From Erodium maritimum (Eukaryota; Streptophyta; Magnoliopsida; Geraniales; Geraniaceae): 64,000 bases of DNA. A program made the position numbers and the translations under genes. This document shows, one piece after another, positions 10,264-22,630 of the stretch (position 1 is the stretch's first letter; the number at the start of each line of letters is the position of its first letter). The notes under the pieces were generated by a model that ran no database searches, was not told the DNA's origin, and worked only from the letters and a program-made list of their open reading frames with translations. Where the stretch lies: contig OY997589.1 of NCBI GenBank assembly GCA_963921825.1, forward strand, positions 54,554,546 through 54,618,545. Reading direction: 5' to 3'.

Positions 10264-13200
10264 TGTTCGGTCTCGAGGTTAGGATTGGAGATGAACCAAC
10301 TCGCAGCGGAAAATCAATGAAAACCAAGAGACGATTAAACCATGAAACAACTAACAAAGAATGGATTCACAAGAGAAAAATTTAGCACTATTTCTTACCA
10401 AAACAAGAACATAAGGTAACGAATTATTGGCTTGAGTCTCCAAGACGCATACGTATCCACATGGGAATCAAAGCCACGTAGTTCTTCTCTTTGAGGACTA
10501 AAGAACACAAAACTGGAGGTGGGAGCTTGCCAAACCCGAAATTGCAAGGGAAGGGGAGAGAGAAGTTGTGTTTCCTATTCTTGTCTTGTGTTTGTTATGT
10601 TGAAAAAAGATGACTTAAATATAACAAACCCCATACTTGTCCAACTAAAGGCATGGGACAAGCATGGTGACAAGTAAGGTGTAAATAGGACAAAGTATGG
10701 CAAGACAAGATTGGATTAGGTGGTGAATCACCAACACCTTAATCCTTGTCTTGCTTACTTAGTACTAATTAATCAACACTTGATTAATTAGTTCCATGGG
10801 CCTTGGTTGCATGGGCCACTTGGAACATGGCCCGTGCCCATTTCCAACGAGGTCCCGTGATTCGCTCATCGCCTCCAAGCCTTCCATACCAGAAATGTCC
10901 AACATTATCCGACGTGATCAATCCCAAGACTCCAATTTACTTGATCCTATTTAAGTGGCGACTAACGAGACTTTAGTATTGCCTGACACTGCATAACAAA
11001 TCGACCCTGTCGATTCTAACCTTTCTGTCATCCCTGTCATTATCCTTTTATCTCCGATATCCTGATTGAGATAAGGCATATAGCTGTCATCCTTATTATT
11101 TTCAATCACAGTTCCTTGATATGTGAGATAACTAAAGATATGATACCCAGTATCATGTGCATGGCCATGCTATTCTTTCAGTCACTCTCGATCAAGCGGC
11201 CGAGAACTGATATCTTTCCCATACCTCAATATGAGGGATAAATCCCTTAGCCATCTTTCGTGTCACTCATGTAAGTCCGTCCCTAAGCCAATCCTGGCCG
11301 TTATGGAAGCCCTGTTACGGACAACGTTAGGCTCAGGTCAAACTCAATTGTTTACTATATAGCGTGTTGGGTCTCGATGTCGTGGACATGCTAAACACAA
11401 AATTGCAGCGGAAGATTAACCAGAATCAATCGAGATGAATATACCAAATATGAAAAACAAGTCTGAAAATTCAGCAAGGTTTCAAGAACATCACCCTGTT
11501 GTTTTGGTGGAGATAATGGATGAATAACACCAACTATGGTTCGGCTTGAGTCCTTTGGACGCCTACGTGTCCGATATGGAATCAAAGCCAACGTAGTTCT
11601 TGAGTTTGATGACTCAAGAACATGCACAAACAACTTTGAAGCTTGGAGGAGGTTTTCGACCAAGGTAGGAGAAGAAGAAGAAGTTGTTCTCTATCTTTCT
11701 CTACTCTTGCATGTTATATCTCCCAACACCTCTTGCATGTGGAGTTAAGTGCATTTAGTCAAATCACTTAGTTTCCATCATTAGACAAGTGTCCAAGTCT
11801 AGGTGCAAGGTGGAGCTAATAAACTATCCAAGTTTATTAGTTTAGTGGAAATTGGGTCCCACCCAATTTTGGTCAACAAGACTAATTAGTCATCTAATGA
11901 CATGAGTCCTTGTTGGGCCTAGCCAATGTGGGCCGGCCATGGGCCTCTCCAAGAGAGCCCATGTCGAACCCAATATGCTAGCCGGTCCACCATGGCGATC
12001 CTCGCCACTTCTCCTTCCAACTCAAGTTTGTCATGTTCTTATTGAGTATCGTGTTGTCGGTGTGACCCTTAGGTCTATGCATGTCGGTAAGATCAACGTA
12101 AAATCCCATTTTACTTGATCTTACTTAATGTGGCAACTGACGAGACTCGGTATTGTCGGACCCTGCATAACGAATTGCCCCTTGTCGATTCTGACCTTTC
12201 AGCCGTCCTTGTCATTATCCCTTATCTCTGATATCCTGATTGAGATAAGGCATAGAGTCGTCATCCTTCTAATCCTCAATCACTGTTCCTTGATATGTGA
12301 GATGACTGACCCTTATGATATCCCATATCATGCGCATGGCCATGCTTTTCCCGCCAGTCACTCTCGATCAAGCGGCCGTGAACTAGACATCTTTCCCACG
12401 CCGCAGTATGAGGGATAAATCCCTTAGCCGCCTATCATGTCACTCATGCAGTCATTCCCCAAGCCAATCATGGTCGTTATGGAAGCCCAGTCATGATGCA
12501 ACGTTGGGCTTTCAGGTCAAACTTGATTGTTTACTGCATAGCAATCATATATACTCCTCGGTTTAAGGATACCTGACAGGCAACGACTCTGAACATGTTC
12601 ATGACTCAATCTATGGAACGTATTCAGGTCGGGTCGTCGAACATCATGTACCACACATGATGTTTATGATCAGACTCCGGAAACCTTACCTATGGCCTAT
12701 AGAACGTAAGCCATCACGAGTCATCTTTCATACTAGTCGCTTCTAGCGAAGACTATTGACTAGGGACCCCGTCGAGTGTGATCCATCCTAATCTATGGTT
12801 CTATTCGCATAGTGGGCATAGATCGGAAACACATACGACATATTACTTCAACACTTAAGTAATATCATAAGCCGCTTTATTATATTGCCAACGATGATAT
12901 TTATATTTGGACATTTACGATTGGGCTACGAGCATAAATGCTAACATAGCGATCACAAAGACTCCTTGGTCTAAGGATACATGACAAGCTACGACAATGA
13001 ATATGTTCATGACTTGATCTATGGCACATATTCATGTCGGGTCGTCCAATATCATGTCCCACATGATATCTATGATCAGACTCCGGAATCCCATTCCAAT
13101 GACTAACAGAACGTAAGCCATAAAGAGCCATCTTTCATACTAGTCGCTTCTAGTGAAGCTTCGCTGACTAGGGACCCATCGAGTGTGATCTATCTCGATC

Positions 13201-13352
13201 TATGGTTCTATTCGCATGGTGGGCATAGACCAGAGAACACATCGATATATTACTCTGACACATAAGTAATATAAAGTCGCTTTAATTTTATTGCTAACGA
13301 TGATATATACATTTGGACATTTAGGATTGAACTACAGGCACTAAGACTAACA
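10264..13352 (-). mobile_element. 3' LTR of copia C2 (family A), interrupted by a family B solo LTR
   Basis: Family A LTR sequence runs from tgttcggtctcgaggtta at 10264 to actaagactaaca at 13352 on the plus strand, so the element is minus-strand. A deletion of about 190 bp occurs near 10936. At 11364 a different LTR enters with duplication TAGCG, and family A sequence resumes at 12947 with that duplication. The neighbouring internal DNA begins with atctcccacttgcccta, the complement of the polypurine tract. Confidence 0.88.
11365..12946 (-). mobile_element. Solo LTR of copia family B nested in the C2 LTR, TSD TAGCG
   Basis: A 1582-bp LTR starts tgttgggtctcgatgtcg and ends acgagcataaatgctaaca. 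It is flanked by an exact TAGCG duplication at 11360-11364 and 12947-12951. Parts of it, mainly 12060-12860, align with family A (gttccttgatatgtgagatg, cactctcgatcaagcggcc), whereas 11380-12000 is largely different, so it is a sister family rather than a family A copy. It is orientated like C2. The hairpins at 12220-12250, 12315-12331, 12334-12345 and 12411-12424 correspond one-to-one with family A. Confidence 0.9.
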
Positions 13353-15337
13353 ATCTCCCACTTGCCCTAGTTCCAATCTAAACTCCAATATGGCCCCATC
13401 GACTTTACATGTCTAACATGTTCAGGCAGCGACACTGCCTTAATCAAAAGGTTGGCTATGTTATCATCTGTTGCAATATAGGTTATCTTCACTTCACCTC
13501 AGTTCAATATTTCTCTGATGAGGTGGATACGCCGCAGTACATGTTTGGATTTGTTATGCAATCTGGGCTTTTAGCTTGCACAATGGCCCTTGTGTTGTAG
13601 CAAAATAGATTCACCATGCTAGATGGGTTTTTAATTACACCCAGCCCTGCTATGAATTTCCAAATCCACATAGCCTCCTTAGCTGGTTCTACAACATCCA
13701 TGTACTTGGCTGCCATTAAGCGTAAACACATATCCTGGCTGACTTCTAAAGTCATCTGGATTTTTCTTAGAAAACTAGCATCTACTCATCCTTCGACGAC
13801 TAGATCAACATCATCTTTCCCCGGGTTAGACTGATGTCTACTGGTACAATATAAGGCTTACGAGACGTCCGGTCTCGTACATGTCATGGCATATATGATC
13901 GATCCCTCCCCAGGCGCGTTGGATTCGCATCATCCTTTTCAGCTCATCAGGTGTCTTAAGACACTAAGTCTTGCTGAGATGAATGCATGACTAGTGGGTA
14001 AAAGTCCTTTCTTTGAATCGAGCATTGAGAACCTACTCAATGCCTTGTTCACATAGGTTCCCTGACTTAAATACAAGACCCTTTTGGAGCGATCTCTACA
14101 TATCTTAATCCCTAAGATATAAGAAGCATCGCCTAAGTCCTTTATTGAAAAACACTTCCTCAACCAAGCTTTAATCTCGTGCAAGGTTGGGATGTCGTTT
14201 TCAATAAGAACCAGGATGGTAATCTTGCTCCCACTAGCCTTCTTATAAACGCAAGATTCAGCCTCATTCTTGATTAAGCTATATCCAATTACAGCTTTAT
14301 AAAAACAAAGGATCCAACTCCGAGAAGTTTGTTTCAATCCATATATGAATTCCAACAACTTATAAATCTATCCCTTATTCTTCGGATCGTCAAAACCTTT
14401 GGGCCGAGACATACAACGTACTCAGTCAAATTTCCATTTAGGAAAGCGGTTTTAAGATCCACTTTCCATATCTCGTAATTATGATAAACAGTTATGTCAA
14501 GAAGAATTTGGATCGATTTTGACCATAGCCACTAGGGAGAAGGTTTACTCATAGTCAATCCATTGGATCTACCTATAACCTTTCGCCACCAGTCGAGCTT
14601 TGTAGGTCAGAGGGTTGCCGTCCATGTGCATCTTCACCTTGAAGATCCATTTGCATCCGATGGTCCTCACCATTGATGGGATCAACCAGTTCCCAGACTC
14701 GGTTGTCCGACATGGACTGCATTTCCTCCCTCATGGCTCCCAGCCATAACTCAGAGTCGGGCCCATCCACGGCTTCCTGAAAGGTGGCTGGATCATCGTG
14801 ATCCACCATGACTTCATTGTCACCTCTGGATACCATATCTTGGAGGTGGAAGATTGATCCTTTCAAATCGCCTTGGACCTTCCGGAATTATAACAGGAAT
14901 TGGTTCTTACTCTACGATAATCTCTGGCTCCTTTCTACTGGGTTGTCAATTGGTTTAGATAGATATGTACCATCCTGAATATCTTCGAGATGCACAGTCC
15001 TCCCAATGACGTCTTTGGAAACAAAACTCATTTTCCATAAAGACCCCACCCCAAGCGACAAACACCATGTTCTCACTGAGATTGTAGAAGTAGTATCCCC
15101 TTGTTGCTTTGGGATACCACACGATGGTGCATATCTCAAATCTTGGTTCGAGCTTAGTCGAAAACAAATGTTTACATAAGCCTCACAACCACAAATCTTT
15201 AGGAAGGACAAAGCGGACATCATCCTGTACCATTTTAAAATGGTGTCCCTTCCACACCCTTCGTCGAAGCCCGATTCACTATGAATGCGGTCATCTCTAG
15301 AGCATAACCCCAGAAAGAGATTGGGAGATTAGTCCAA
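13353..15337 (-). pseudogene. Copia C2 pol remnants: integrase C-terminus, RT, RNase H
   Basis: Read on the minus strand from right to left: the integrase C-terminal region (SFLKICGCEAYV, about 15223-14912), the RT N-terminal part with SELWLGAMREEMQSMSDNRV (14866-14573), RT palm remnants (14358-13939, LEFIYGLKQTSRSWIL ... LGDASYILGIKICRDRSKR) and RNase H (about 13755-13504, AAKYMDVVEPAKEAMWIWKF). An extra A in the CAAAATC run at 14517-14520 breaks the RT frame. The catalytic YVDD box is absent: LVL joins IENDIPTL directly at 14205/14206. The products would copy and process element RNA; none is functional here. Confidence 0.88.
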
Positions 15338-16354
15338 CTAATCATGGAAAGGACCAATGTCTAACAATGTCCGATTTCTCCGTTTGGCTACACCTTTACA
15401 CTGCTGTGTCCCAGGAGGAGTCCATTCCAAAAGGATTTCATTCTCTTTTAGATGATCTAATAACTCTGTGTTCAAGTATTTTCCACCTCGATCCAATCGA
15501 AGCGCCTTAATACCTTTGTCGAGCTGGTTTTCTACTTTAGTCTTAAACTCTTTGAATTTATCAAAAGCTTCATACTTATGTGTCACTGAATAGACATAAC
15601 TATATTTACTATAATCATCAGTAAATGAGATAAAGTAGCTAAATCCCTTCCTGGCAAGTGAACTTATTGGTCTACACACATTCGAGTGTATCAGCCTCAA
15701 TAATTCACCCGCCCTTTCATCGCGATCGATAAAGGACACTATACCCATTTTGCCCATCATATATACGTTAGTGCATAAGTGAGATTCAGTCCTGGTATCT
15801 AATACCCATGAATCTTTGGAAATAGAGAGATGTAGCTCTATAGAGTTAATACCGGATGAATGCACAGTCTCACCACCCTTCCTTAGATCATTCGGGTTTC
15901 CTGATGATGGCATAGTCCTACTGCCCTTCTTCAAATCATCCAGGCTATCTAATGAAGGCGCAGTCCCACAGCCCTTCTTCAGATCAGCCATGAACTTCCT
16001 GTAATCCCGGTTCCAATGACCAGGCTGTTGGCAGTAGAACCAGACATTCTCAGGTGTCTCATCTTTCCTGCCAAGTGCGCATGGGCCCCGCCCTTGCCAC
16101 TTCCAATTCCTTGTTGACCAACAGAATATCCTTGGATCCCAGATCCCTGATATATTCTTCTCAGCAGTTAATGACACTTCATGTAACTCTGATATGCTCT
16201 TAGAGACAGCCTTGTCAAGGACATATTCTTTGCGTTCAGACTTGAGGACTATCCTCAAAATTCTGTACCAGTCCAAATAGTTTGTCCCATTTAGCTTGGC
16301 CCTGTCAAGAATGGTTTTTAATGACAAACTATTAATGTTCGCTGAATTTGCCAT
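15338..16354 (-). pseudogene. Copia C2 gag-integrase deletion ORF (338 codons)
   Basis: The frame opens MANSANINSLSLKTILDRA, a copia gag N-terminus. It loses most of the capsid, then carries an altered zinc knuckle (WFYCQQPGHWNRDYRKF, where the first Cys is Trp and the last Cys is Tyr), repeats of DLKKG.GTAPS, and a protease motif VLDTRTES where DTG is expected. A further deletion joins CTNVYMMGKMG to integrase (FIDRDERAGELLRLIHSNVC). The first integrase Asp is Asn (codon 15682-15680) and the glutamate of the GVAER motif is Lys. The long frame is a by-product of deletions, not a preserved gene. Confidence 0.88.
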
Positions 16355-17886
16355 TTGATCTACAATAGATAAAATTCAATTAGTAAACTGAATAAATTTT
16401 ATGAAGATCAAGCTTAAACACCAACAATCGATTCTAAACCTTTAGAATCTGAAACCAAAATCCTTGGTTCACTTGATTAAGCTGAACTAATGCTCACCAC
16501 TTAATCGAGCTATGTAGGTAGGACTCCATCCATTCACATCCAATGTGACTATTAGCTAGGGTATGTACTTATGTACGCGGGTTACCATAGCTCAACCTCA
16601 GGCTGAGAATCGTAGTCGGGTCCACAAATTTTCAAATATGGCCCATCACTATGTAGGTGCTCCGCTAATGCGCACGACACCCACATATGTCGTCCAAACC
16701 TACTACCCCGCTTTCTCATTGATGCTCCGCTAATGCGCACGACACCCATAGGACGGGGAGGCAGTAAGGTGTTGATAATTGGGAGGTATCGGACATAACC
16801 CGTTTTCACTTGTCCGATTGTGTTTAAAACTTTGGCACATCCTAGATGCGATGAGCACATCAACTACATTCCAAATGCAATGATGCCTCAAATTACATCC
16901 AATGTAATTCTTCCTTCGAACCTGTCAACTACATCCAATGTAATGACGGTTCTAAGGGCTCACAAACAAGAATTAAAATTCCAATTTTATATTTGCATGT
17001 GAGTTGATAAGCTCGGTAAATAAAGTTAAGCATGCAATTCTAAAACACATACAATTAATCATGCATAAACTAAACCAAGCATAAAGCGATAAATGTGCAC
17101 ATAATAGCCCCCTAAACTAACTCCCACTAGGTTCTTGAGTTCCACCGACTCCAAGCCGATGCCAACACACGAAGAGCCACTTAATGACCTTTTTGCCCTT
17201 TCTTCGTCTTGAGTAAAATATTACAATTTAATACAAGACTCACGGGTCGGGAATAAATAAATATTAAAAACAAGTTGTTCGACGACCACACCTTGAAAGA
17301 ATAATTACACGCTAACTCTAACGGCTCACAGGCCGTGAAAAGCGGTTAAATAATTAAATCGAGCTCGGGGCTATTATGTACACCATGCCAACATCACATC
17401 ACACATCGTGTTATCAAACAATAATGTTATCAAACATCATGTGATTTTCCGGTTTTATTTAATAGCCAAGTTTCGAAAAAATTTGATGCTCGGTTTTTCG
17501 ATACCGTTGAAAAATGAAACTTTTGAACATTTGATCTTCGAGTTCGTCATGACGGTTCCAAACTAGTCATAACTAACAAAACTATTTAGCTTTGGCAAAT
17601 CAACCATACAATGGTCATGCTTGGCCTAGCTCCGTCCAACGGAGCCCCGTTCGGTCCCGGTTTCGGCTCCTCGAGAGTCCCGCTCCCGAGACCCGAAAAA
17701 TCAAATTTTTTTCAAAATTTCCAGAGTTGAAATAATTTTCAAAAATGCATTTTACATGCATTAAATCCATAAACAAGAATTTAAAACATGTTATCAAACA
17801 ATTTAGCAAAACAACATGCCAAAAACGAAAGCTTCAAGCAAAACCGAAACTTTGAATATCGTCTTGTGAATCCCGAAGGTAGCACG
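16355..17886 (-). other. Leader (untranslated region) of copia C2
   Basis: Non-coding leader between primer site and gag, about 1.5 kb, closely similar to 45340-46882. It contains a duplicated block around gctccgctaatgcgcacgac (near 16657 and 16725) and serial catccaatgtaat motifs. The part next to the primer site is AT-rich. No open frame in it is conserved between copies. Confidence 0.7.
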
Positions 17887-17898
17887 GCTCTGATACCA
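17887..17898 (-). other. Primer-binding site of C2 (tRNA-iMet type)
   Basis: The plus strand gctctgatacca is the exact complement of TGGTATCAGAGC, beside the LTR start at 17900. It confirms minus-strand orientation. Confidence 0.9.
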
Positions 17899-19525
17899 CT
17901 GTTGGGTCTCGAGGCAGGATTGGAGATGAACCAAATAGCAGCGGAAAATCAATGAAAACCAAGAGACGATTAAACCATGAAACAACTAACAAAGAATGGA
18001 TTCACAAGAGAAAAATTCAGCACCATTTCTTATCGAAACAAGAACAACGGGTAACGAATGATTGGCTTGAGTCTCCAAGACGCCTACGTATCCACATGGG
18101 AATCAAAGCCACGTAGTTCTTCTCTTTGAGGACTCAAGAACACAAAAATGGAGGTGGGAGCTTGCCAAACCCAAAATTGCAAGGGAAGGGGGAGAGAAGT
18201 TGTGTTTCCTATTCTTGTCTTGTGTTTGTTATGTTGAAAAAAGATGACTTAAACATAACAAACCCTCATACTTGTCCAACTAAAGGCATGGGACAAGCAT
18301 GGTGACAAGTAAGGTGTAAATAGGACAAAGTATGGCAAGACAAGATTGGGTTAGGTGGTGAATCACCAACACCTTAATCCTTGTCTGGCGTACTTAGTAC
18401 TAATTAATCAAGACTTGATTAATTAGTTATATGGGCCTTGGTTGAATGGGCCTCTTGGAACATGGCCTGTGGCCATTCCTAATGAGGTCCCGTGATGCGC
18501 TCATCGCCTCCAAGCCTTCCATACCGGAAATGTCCAACATTATCCGACGTGATCAATCCCAAGACTCCAAGCCATGTCTCAATCCGTAATGTCATATTCA
18601 TTTATGGGCACAAGAACCAAAACCCAGTTTTGGTCATGTCCCGAGACAATTCCCTTTCGGCCATTATCCATAAATGTGTCAATGAGCTTCATCCTCCGGT
18701 GTGACCCTCAGGTTTGTGCATGTCAATAGATCAACGCAAAATCTTATCTTACTTGATCCTATATAAGTGGCAACTAACGAGACTTTAATATTGCCTGACA
18801 CTGCATAACTAATCAACCCTGTCGATTCTATCTTTTCAAATTATCCTTATATCATTATCCTTTAATCACCGATATCCTGATTGAGATAAGGCATATAGCC
18901 GTCATCCTTATTGTTCTCAATCACTGTTCCTTGATATGTGAGATGATTGAATATATGATACCCAGTATCATGTGCATGTACATGCTACTGTTTCAGTCAC
19001 TCTCGATCAGGCGGCTGAGAACCGATATCTTTCCCACACCGCAGTATGAGGGATAAATCCATTAGTCGTCTTTCGTGTCACTCATGTAGTCTGTCCCTAA
19101 GCCAATCCCGTTCGTTATGGAAACCTTGTCACATGCAATGTTGGGCTTAGGTCAAACTCAGTTGTTTACTGCATAGTAATCACAAAGACTCCTTGGTCTA
19201 AGGATACATGACAAGCTATGAAAATAACTATGTTCATTACTTGATCTATGGAACATATTGATGTCGGGTCGTCCAATATCATGTCCCACATGGTATCTAT
19301 GATCAGACTCCGGAATCCCATTCCAATGACTAAAAGAATGTAAGCCATAAAGAGTCATCTTTCATACTACTCGCTTCTAGTGGAGCTTTGTTGACTAGGG
19401 ACCCATCGAGGTCTGTTCCATCTTGATTTATGGTTCTATTCGCATGGTGGGCATAGATCAGAACACACATCGATATATTACTCCAACACATAAGTAATAT
19501 AAAGCCGCTTTAATTTTACTGCTAA

Positions 19526-19527
<2 letters not shown>

Positions 19528-19600
<73 letters not shown>
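19528..19600. repeat. (TA)n microsatellite, about 36 units
   Basis: An uninterrupted TA run directly abuts MITE-2; a shorter TA run resumes at 20269-20281 on its other side. Undisturbed LTRs of this family have only gatatatac here. Confidence 0.95.
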
Positions 19601-19602
<2 letters not shown>

Positions 19603-20268
19603 AGAGCAATCAGGTGTGAATCATGGTTTATGATGTGAACTCAACTAGATTGTGCCAAGTGTGGCGCTCAGAAAATGCCCTCATTTTTTTATAATCAAGT
19701 TTACTAATTTGATTTTCCCCATTTCGTTTCAACTCCGATTTCTTTTTTTCTTGCGCCAATATTCTTCTTTTTTCAAGAGCTTTCTAACAAGTACTGGATT
19801 GCATATGTTTTTATGTGTTTATGGATACGTGTGTGGATGTGTGGATATGAGTGCGAAAAGTGTGATGTGGTTTTTCAAATATAGGGGTTGTGGTTTGAGA
19901 ATATGGTGATGTGAGTGGAGAATATGAGGTATATGGTTTGAGTGTATGAGGTATGTTGGTTTGAGAATATGAGGTATGTTGGTTTGAGAATATGAGATGT
20001 GTGGTTTGATATTGTAAGTGAAGTGGGTTGAGAATATGAAAGATGTGGGTTGAGATACGAGTGATGTGAGTTTGAGGATATGCTGGATGTGGTTTGAGAG
20101 CATAAATGAGGTGGTTTGAGGATATGAGGGATGTAGTTTGCGCGAAAGATCAAACTAATAAACTTGATGGAAAAAAAAGATGAGCATTTTCTAAGCGCGA
20201 CATGTGTCTTATTGTGGTTGAGTTCACATGTTCACATTTTAAGAAGAGGTCTCACGTGATTGTCTCCC
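19601..20268. mobile_element. MITE-2 in the TA microsatellite of the C2 LTR
   Basis: The left end ggagagcaatcaggtgtgaa and the reverse complement of the right end (gggagacaatcacgtgagac) form imperfect terminal inverted repeats of about 80 bp, sharing tgtgaactcaac and agaaaatgc. The core is non-coding and contains a minisatellite. The element is unrelated in sequence to MITE-1 yet occupies the same place in the LTR. Target duplication cannot be resolved in TA repeats. Confidence 0.75.
19876..20142. repeat. Minisatellite of MITE-2 (ggtttgagaatatgaggtat)
   Basis: About ten imperfect copies of a unit of roughly 24 bp built on gtttgagaatatgag with variable gtgatgtg or gtatgttg spacers. Long stop-free minus-strand frames with Ser/His/Pro-rich repeats arise from this composition and are not genes. 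Confidence 0.75.
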
Positions 20269-20319
20269 TATATATATATATGGACATTTATGATTGAACT
20301 ACGGGCACTAAGACTACCA

Positions 20320-21547
20320 ATTTCCCACTTACCCTAGTTCCAATCTAAATTCCAATATATTCCCATTGACTTTACATGTCTAACATGATCTAACAGCGAG
20401 AGTGCCTTTAGTCAATGGATGGGCTATGTTATCATCAGTTGCAATATACGTGATCTTCACTTCACCTCGGTTCAGTATTTCTCCGATGAGATGGACATGT
20501 CGTCGTACATGTTCGGATTTTTTATGCGATCTAGGCTGTTAGCTTGCGCAATGGCCCTTGTGTTGTCGCAAAATCGATTCACTGAGTTGGATTGGTTTTT
20601 AATTACACCCAACCATGTCGTGAATTTTCAAATCCACATAGCCTCCTTTGCTGCCTCTACAGCAACCATGTACTCGGCCTCTGTCGTAGATTCGGCGACG
20701 ATAGCTTGCTTTATGCTCTCCCATCTAAACGCTCCGCCATTCAGCGTAAACATATGTCTTGACTAACTTCTAAAGTCATCTGGATCCATCTAGAAAACTA
20801 GCGTCTACTTATCCTTCGACGACTAATTCAACATCATCTTTCCCCAAGGGTTAGACTAATGTCTACTAGTACAACATAAGGCATACGAGACGTTCGGTCT
20901 CGTATATGTCATGGCATATATGATTGATCCTGCCCCCTAGGGGCATGAGATTTGCATCATCCTTTTTATCTCATAAGGTGTTTTAGGACACCGAGTCTTG
21001 CTGAAATGAAGGCCATGATGAGCGAGTAAGAATCCTTTCTTTAGATCGAGCATTGAGAACCCACTGAATGCCTTGTTCACATAGGTGCTCTGACTTAATC
21101 CCAATACCCTCTTGGTGCGATCTCTATATGTCTTAATCCCTAAGATATAAGGAGCATCGCTTAAGTCCTATATTGCGAAACATTTCCTCAACCAAGCTTT
21201 TAGTCTCGAGTAAGGTTGGGATGTCGTCTCCAATGAGCACCAGAAAGGCAATAGTTCTCCCACAAGCATTCTTACAAAGGGTCATCCTTGTTCTTGATGA
21301 AGCCTAATCTAATTACTGCTTCATTAAAACGAAGCTTCCAACTCCGAGAAGCTTGTTTCAATCCACAATTGGATTTCAACAACTTATAAATCTATCCCTT
21401 TATTCTTCGTACCGTCAAAACCTTCGGGCTGAGACATACAAACATCCTTAGTCAAATTCCCGTTTAAAAGCGGTTTTGACATCCACTTGCCAAATCTCGT
21501 AATCAAGATACGAGACTATGTCAAGAAGAATCTAGATAGATTTGACC
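20320..21547 (-). pseudogene. Copia C3: pol 3' part (RT and RNase H remnants)
   Basis: Minus-strand pol DNA begins at the polypurine-tract complement (atttcccacttaccc) and runs through RNase H (ESTTEAEYMVAVEAAKEAMW, about 20690-20630) into RT. It is more diverged than C2, C4 and C5. RT again lacks YVDD: LVL joins IGDDIPTL at 21234/21235. At 21532-21545 this copy has three A residues (GTCAAATC), so it lacks the +1 frameshift of the other copies. A hAT terminus interrupts it just there. It shares the LTR at 17900-20319 with C2. Confidence 0.82.
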
Positions 21548-22630
21548 AAGGTTCTAAAATTCGTTAGGCGCTAGTCGAGCGGCTAGGTCCTTCGAGGATT
21601 AATCGTGGACTTAACGGGGATTAATTGGATTTGTATTTTAATATATTTTTTAGTTTTTTAATAGATATATATAGAAACAAAATATGAATATTATTATACT
21701 AAAAATAGTAACAAATATTTATAAAAAAGTTAAATATGTGTTACATTATATTCATATAATTATGATCATATCCACATCTAAGTCATTTAAAAAAATAAAT
21801 AAATAGCATTAATATCAATCTATAAATAAAAATGACAATGATGAATTGAAAACTACTATGATAATATTAAATTATTAATAATATAGTATTGAATTATAAA
21901 ATTAAAGAGTCAACCCTAGTGTCACAAACACAACCAACATTAATATCCATCCTAAATAGATAAAAAAAGTCAATAAATAAAAAAACATTAACATCCACAA
22001 AAGTGTCTACTCCAACACTTCATCTCTACATACTTCTTCATTTTCCTCCTCAAACTCAATATCCACATCTTCCAAATCATCATCTGAAATGAAATCATCT
22101 TCAAGTTCTCTTACCTTTCCACGTCTTTCATCTCCGTATATATTGTCTTCATCTCCACCCTCAACAACCCAACCTTGTGCATTAAGAAGAACATCCACAT
22201 TCTTTTCTATTTGTCTTTTTCTTTTGTTCAACATCATGATATTGAATTTGACAAAAACTAGATTATTCACTTTTGACACATCAAGTCTATTCATTTTCTT
22301 GGTATGAATCTAAAATCACAACAAAAATTAAATTAGTTATTGAATATATATATATATATATAATAAAATTCATAAATTGATTAAAGTCGTATAAAAATTA
22401 AATAACAACATAAGTAAATACTTAGTAGTTACTAGTTACTACTTTGTACTTACCCCCACAAAAGTGCTCCAATTCCTTTTACATCCAGACGAGCTTGTTG
22501 TCAAACCAAGAACTCTTTTGGAAAAAACTTGCAAATTAGGTACATGATTTCCATAAATATTCCACCAACCAACTATAAAACAAATTAAAAAATAATAATA
22601 TTAGTTTTCAATTATCAAGAAAATACAAAC
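21548..22630 (-). mobile_element. hAT transposon remnant (3' part with terminus)
   Basis: The left end (caaggttctaaaattcgtta, then ggcgctagtcgagcgg) resembles the terminal region of plant hAT elements. It is followed by an AT-rich stretch and the last exons of a transposase on the minus strand. The right side is cut by a gypsy LTR at 22631. The 5' part of the gene and the opposite terminus are missing. It inserted in copia C3 RT sequence. Confidence 0.65.
22007..22573 (-). pseudogene. hAT transposase C-terminal exons (dimerisation domain)
   Basis: One exon at about 22573-22454 encodes WWNIYGNHVPNLQVFSKRVL and SSSGCKRNWSTF, the hAT C-terminal dimerisation signature in which the SSSxCxRxWS block is diagnostic. 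It ends at a gtaagt donor (22453-22448). The next exon starts after ttttag (22310) with IHTKKMNRLDVSKVNNLVFV and ends with an acidic tail at TAA near 22007. Both exons are stop-free and the splice signals intact, but the upstream zinc-finger and catalytic regions are absent, so this is a fragment. Confidence 0.78.

Larger units (their letters stand above)
17900..20319 (-). mobile_element. 5' LTR of copia C2, shared with C3, interrupted by a MITE
   Basis: The family A LTR starts tgttgggtctcgaggcag at 17900 and ends gcactaagactacca at 20319. Removing the TA tract and MITE leaves about 1.67 kb. It borders a primer site on the left and, unusually, a polypurine-tract complement plus pol 3' DNA on the right (20320 on). 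One LTR therefore serves as 5' LTR of C2 and 3' LTR of a further copy. Confidence 0.85.
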
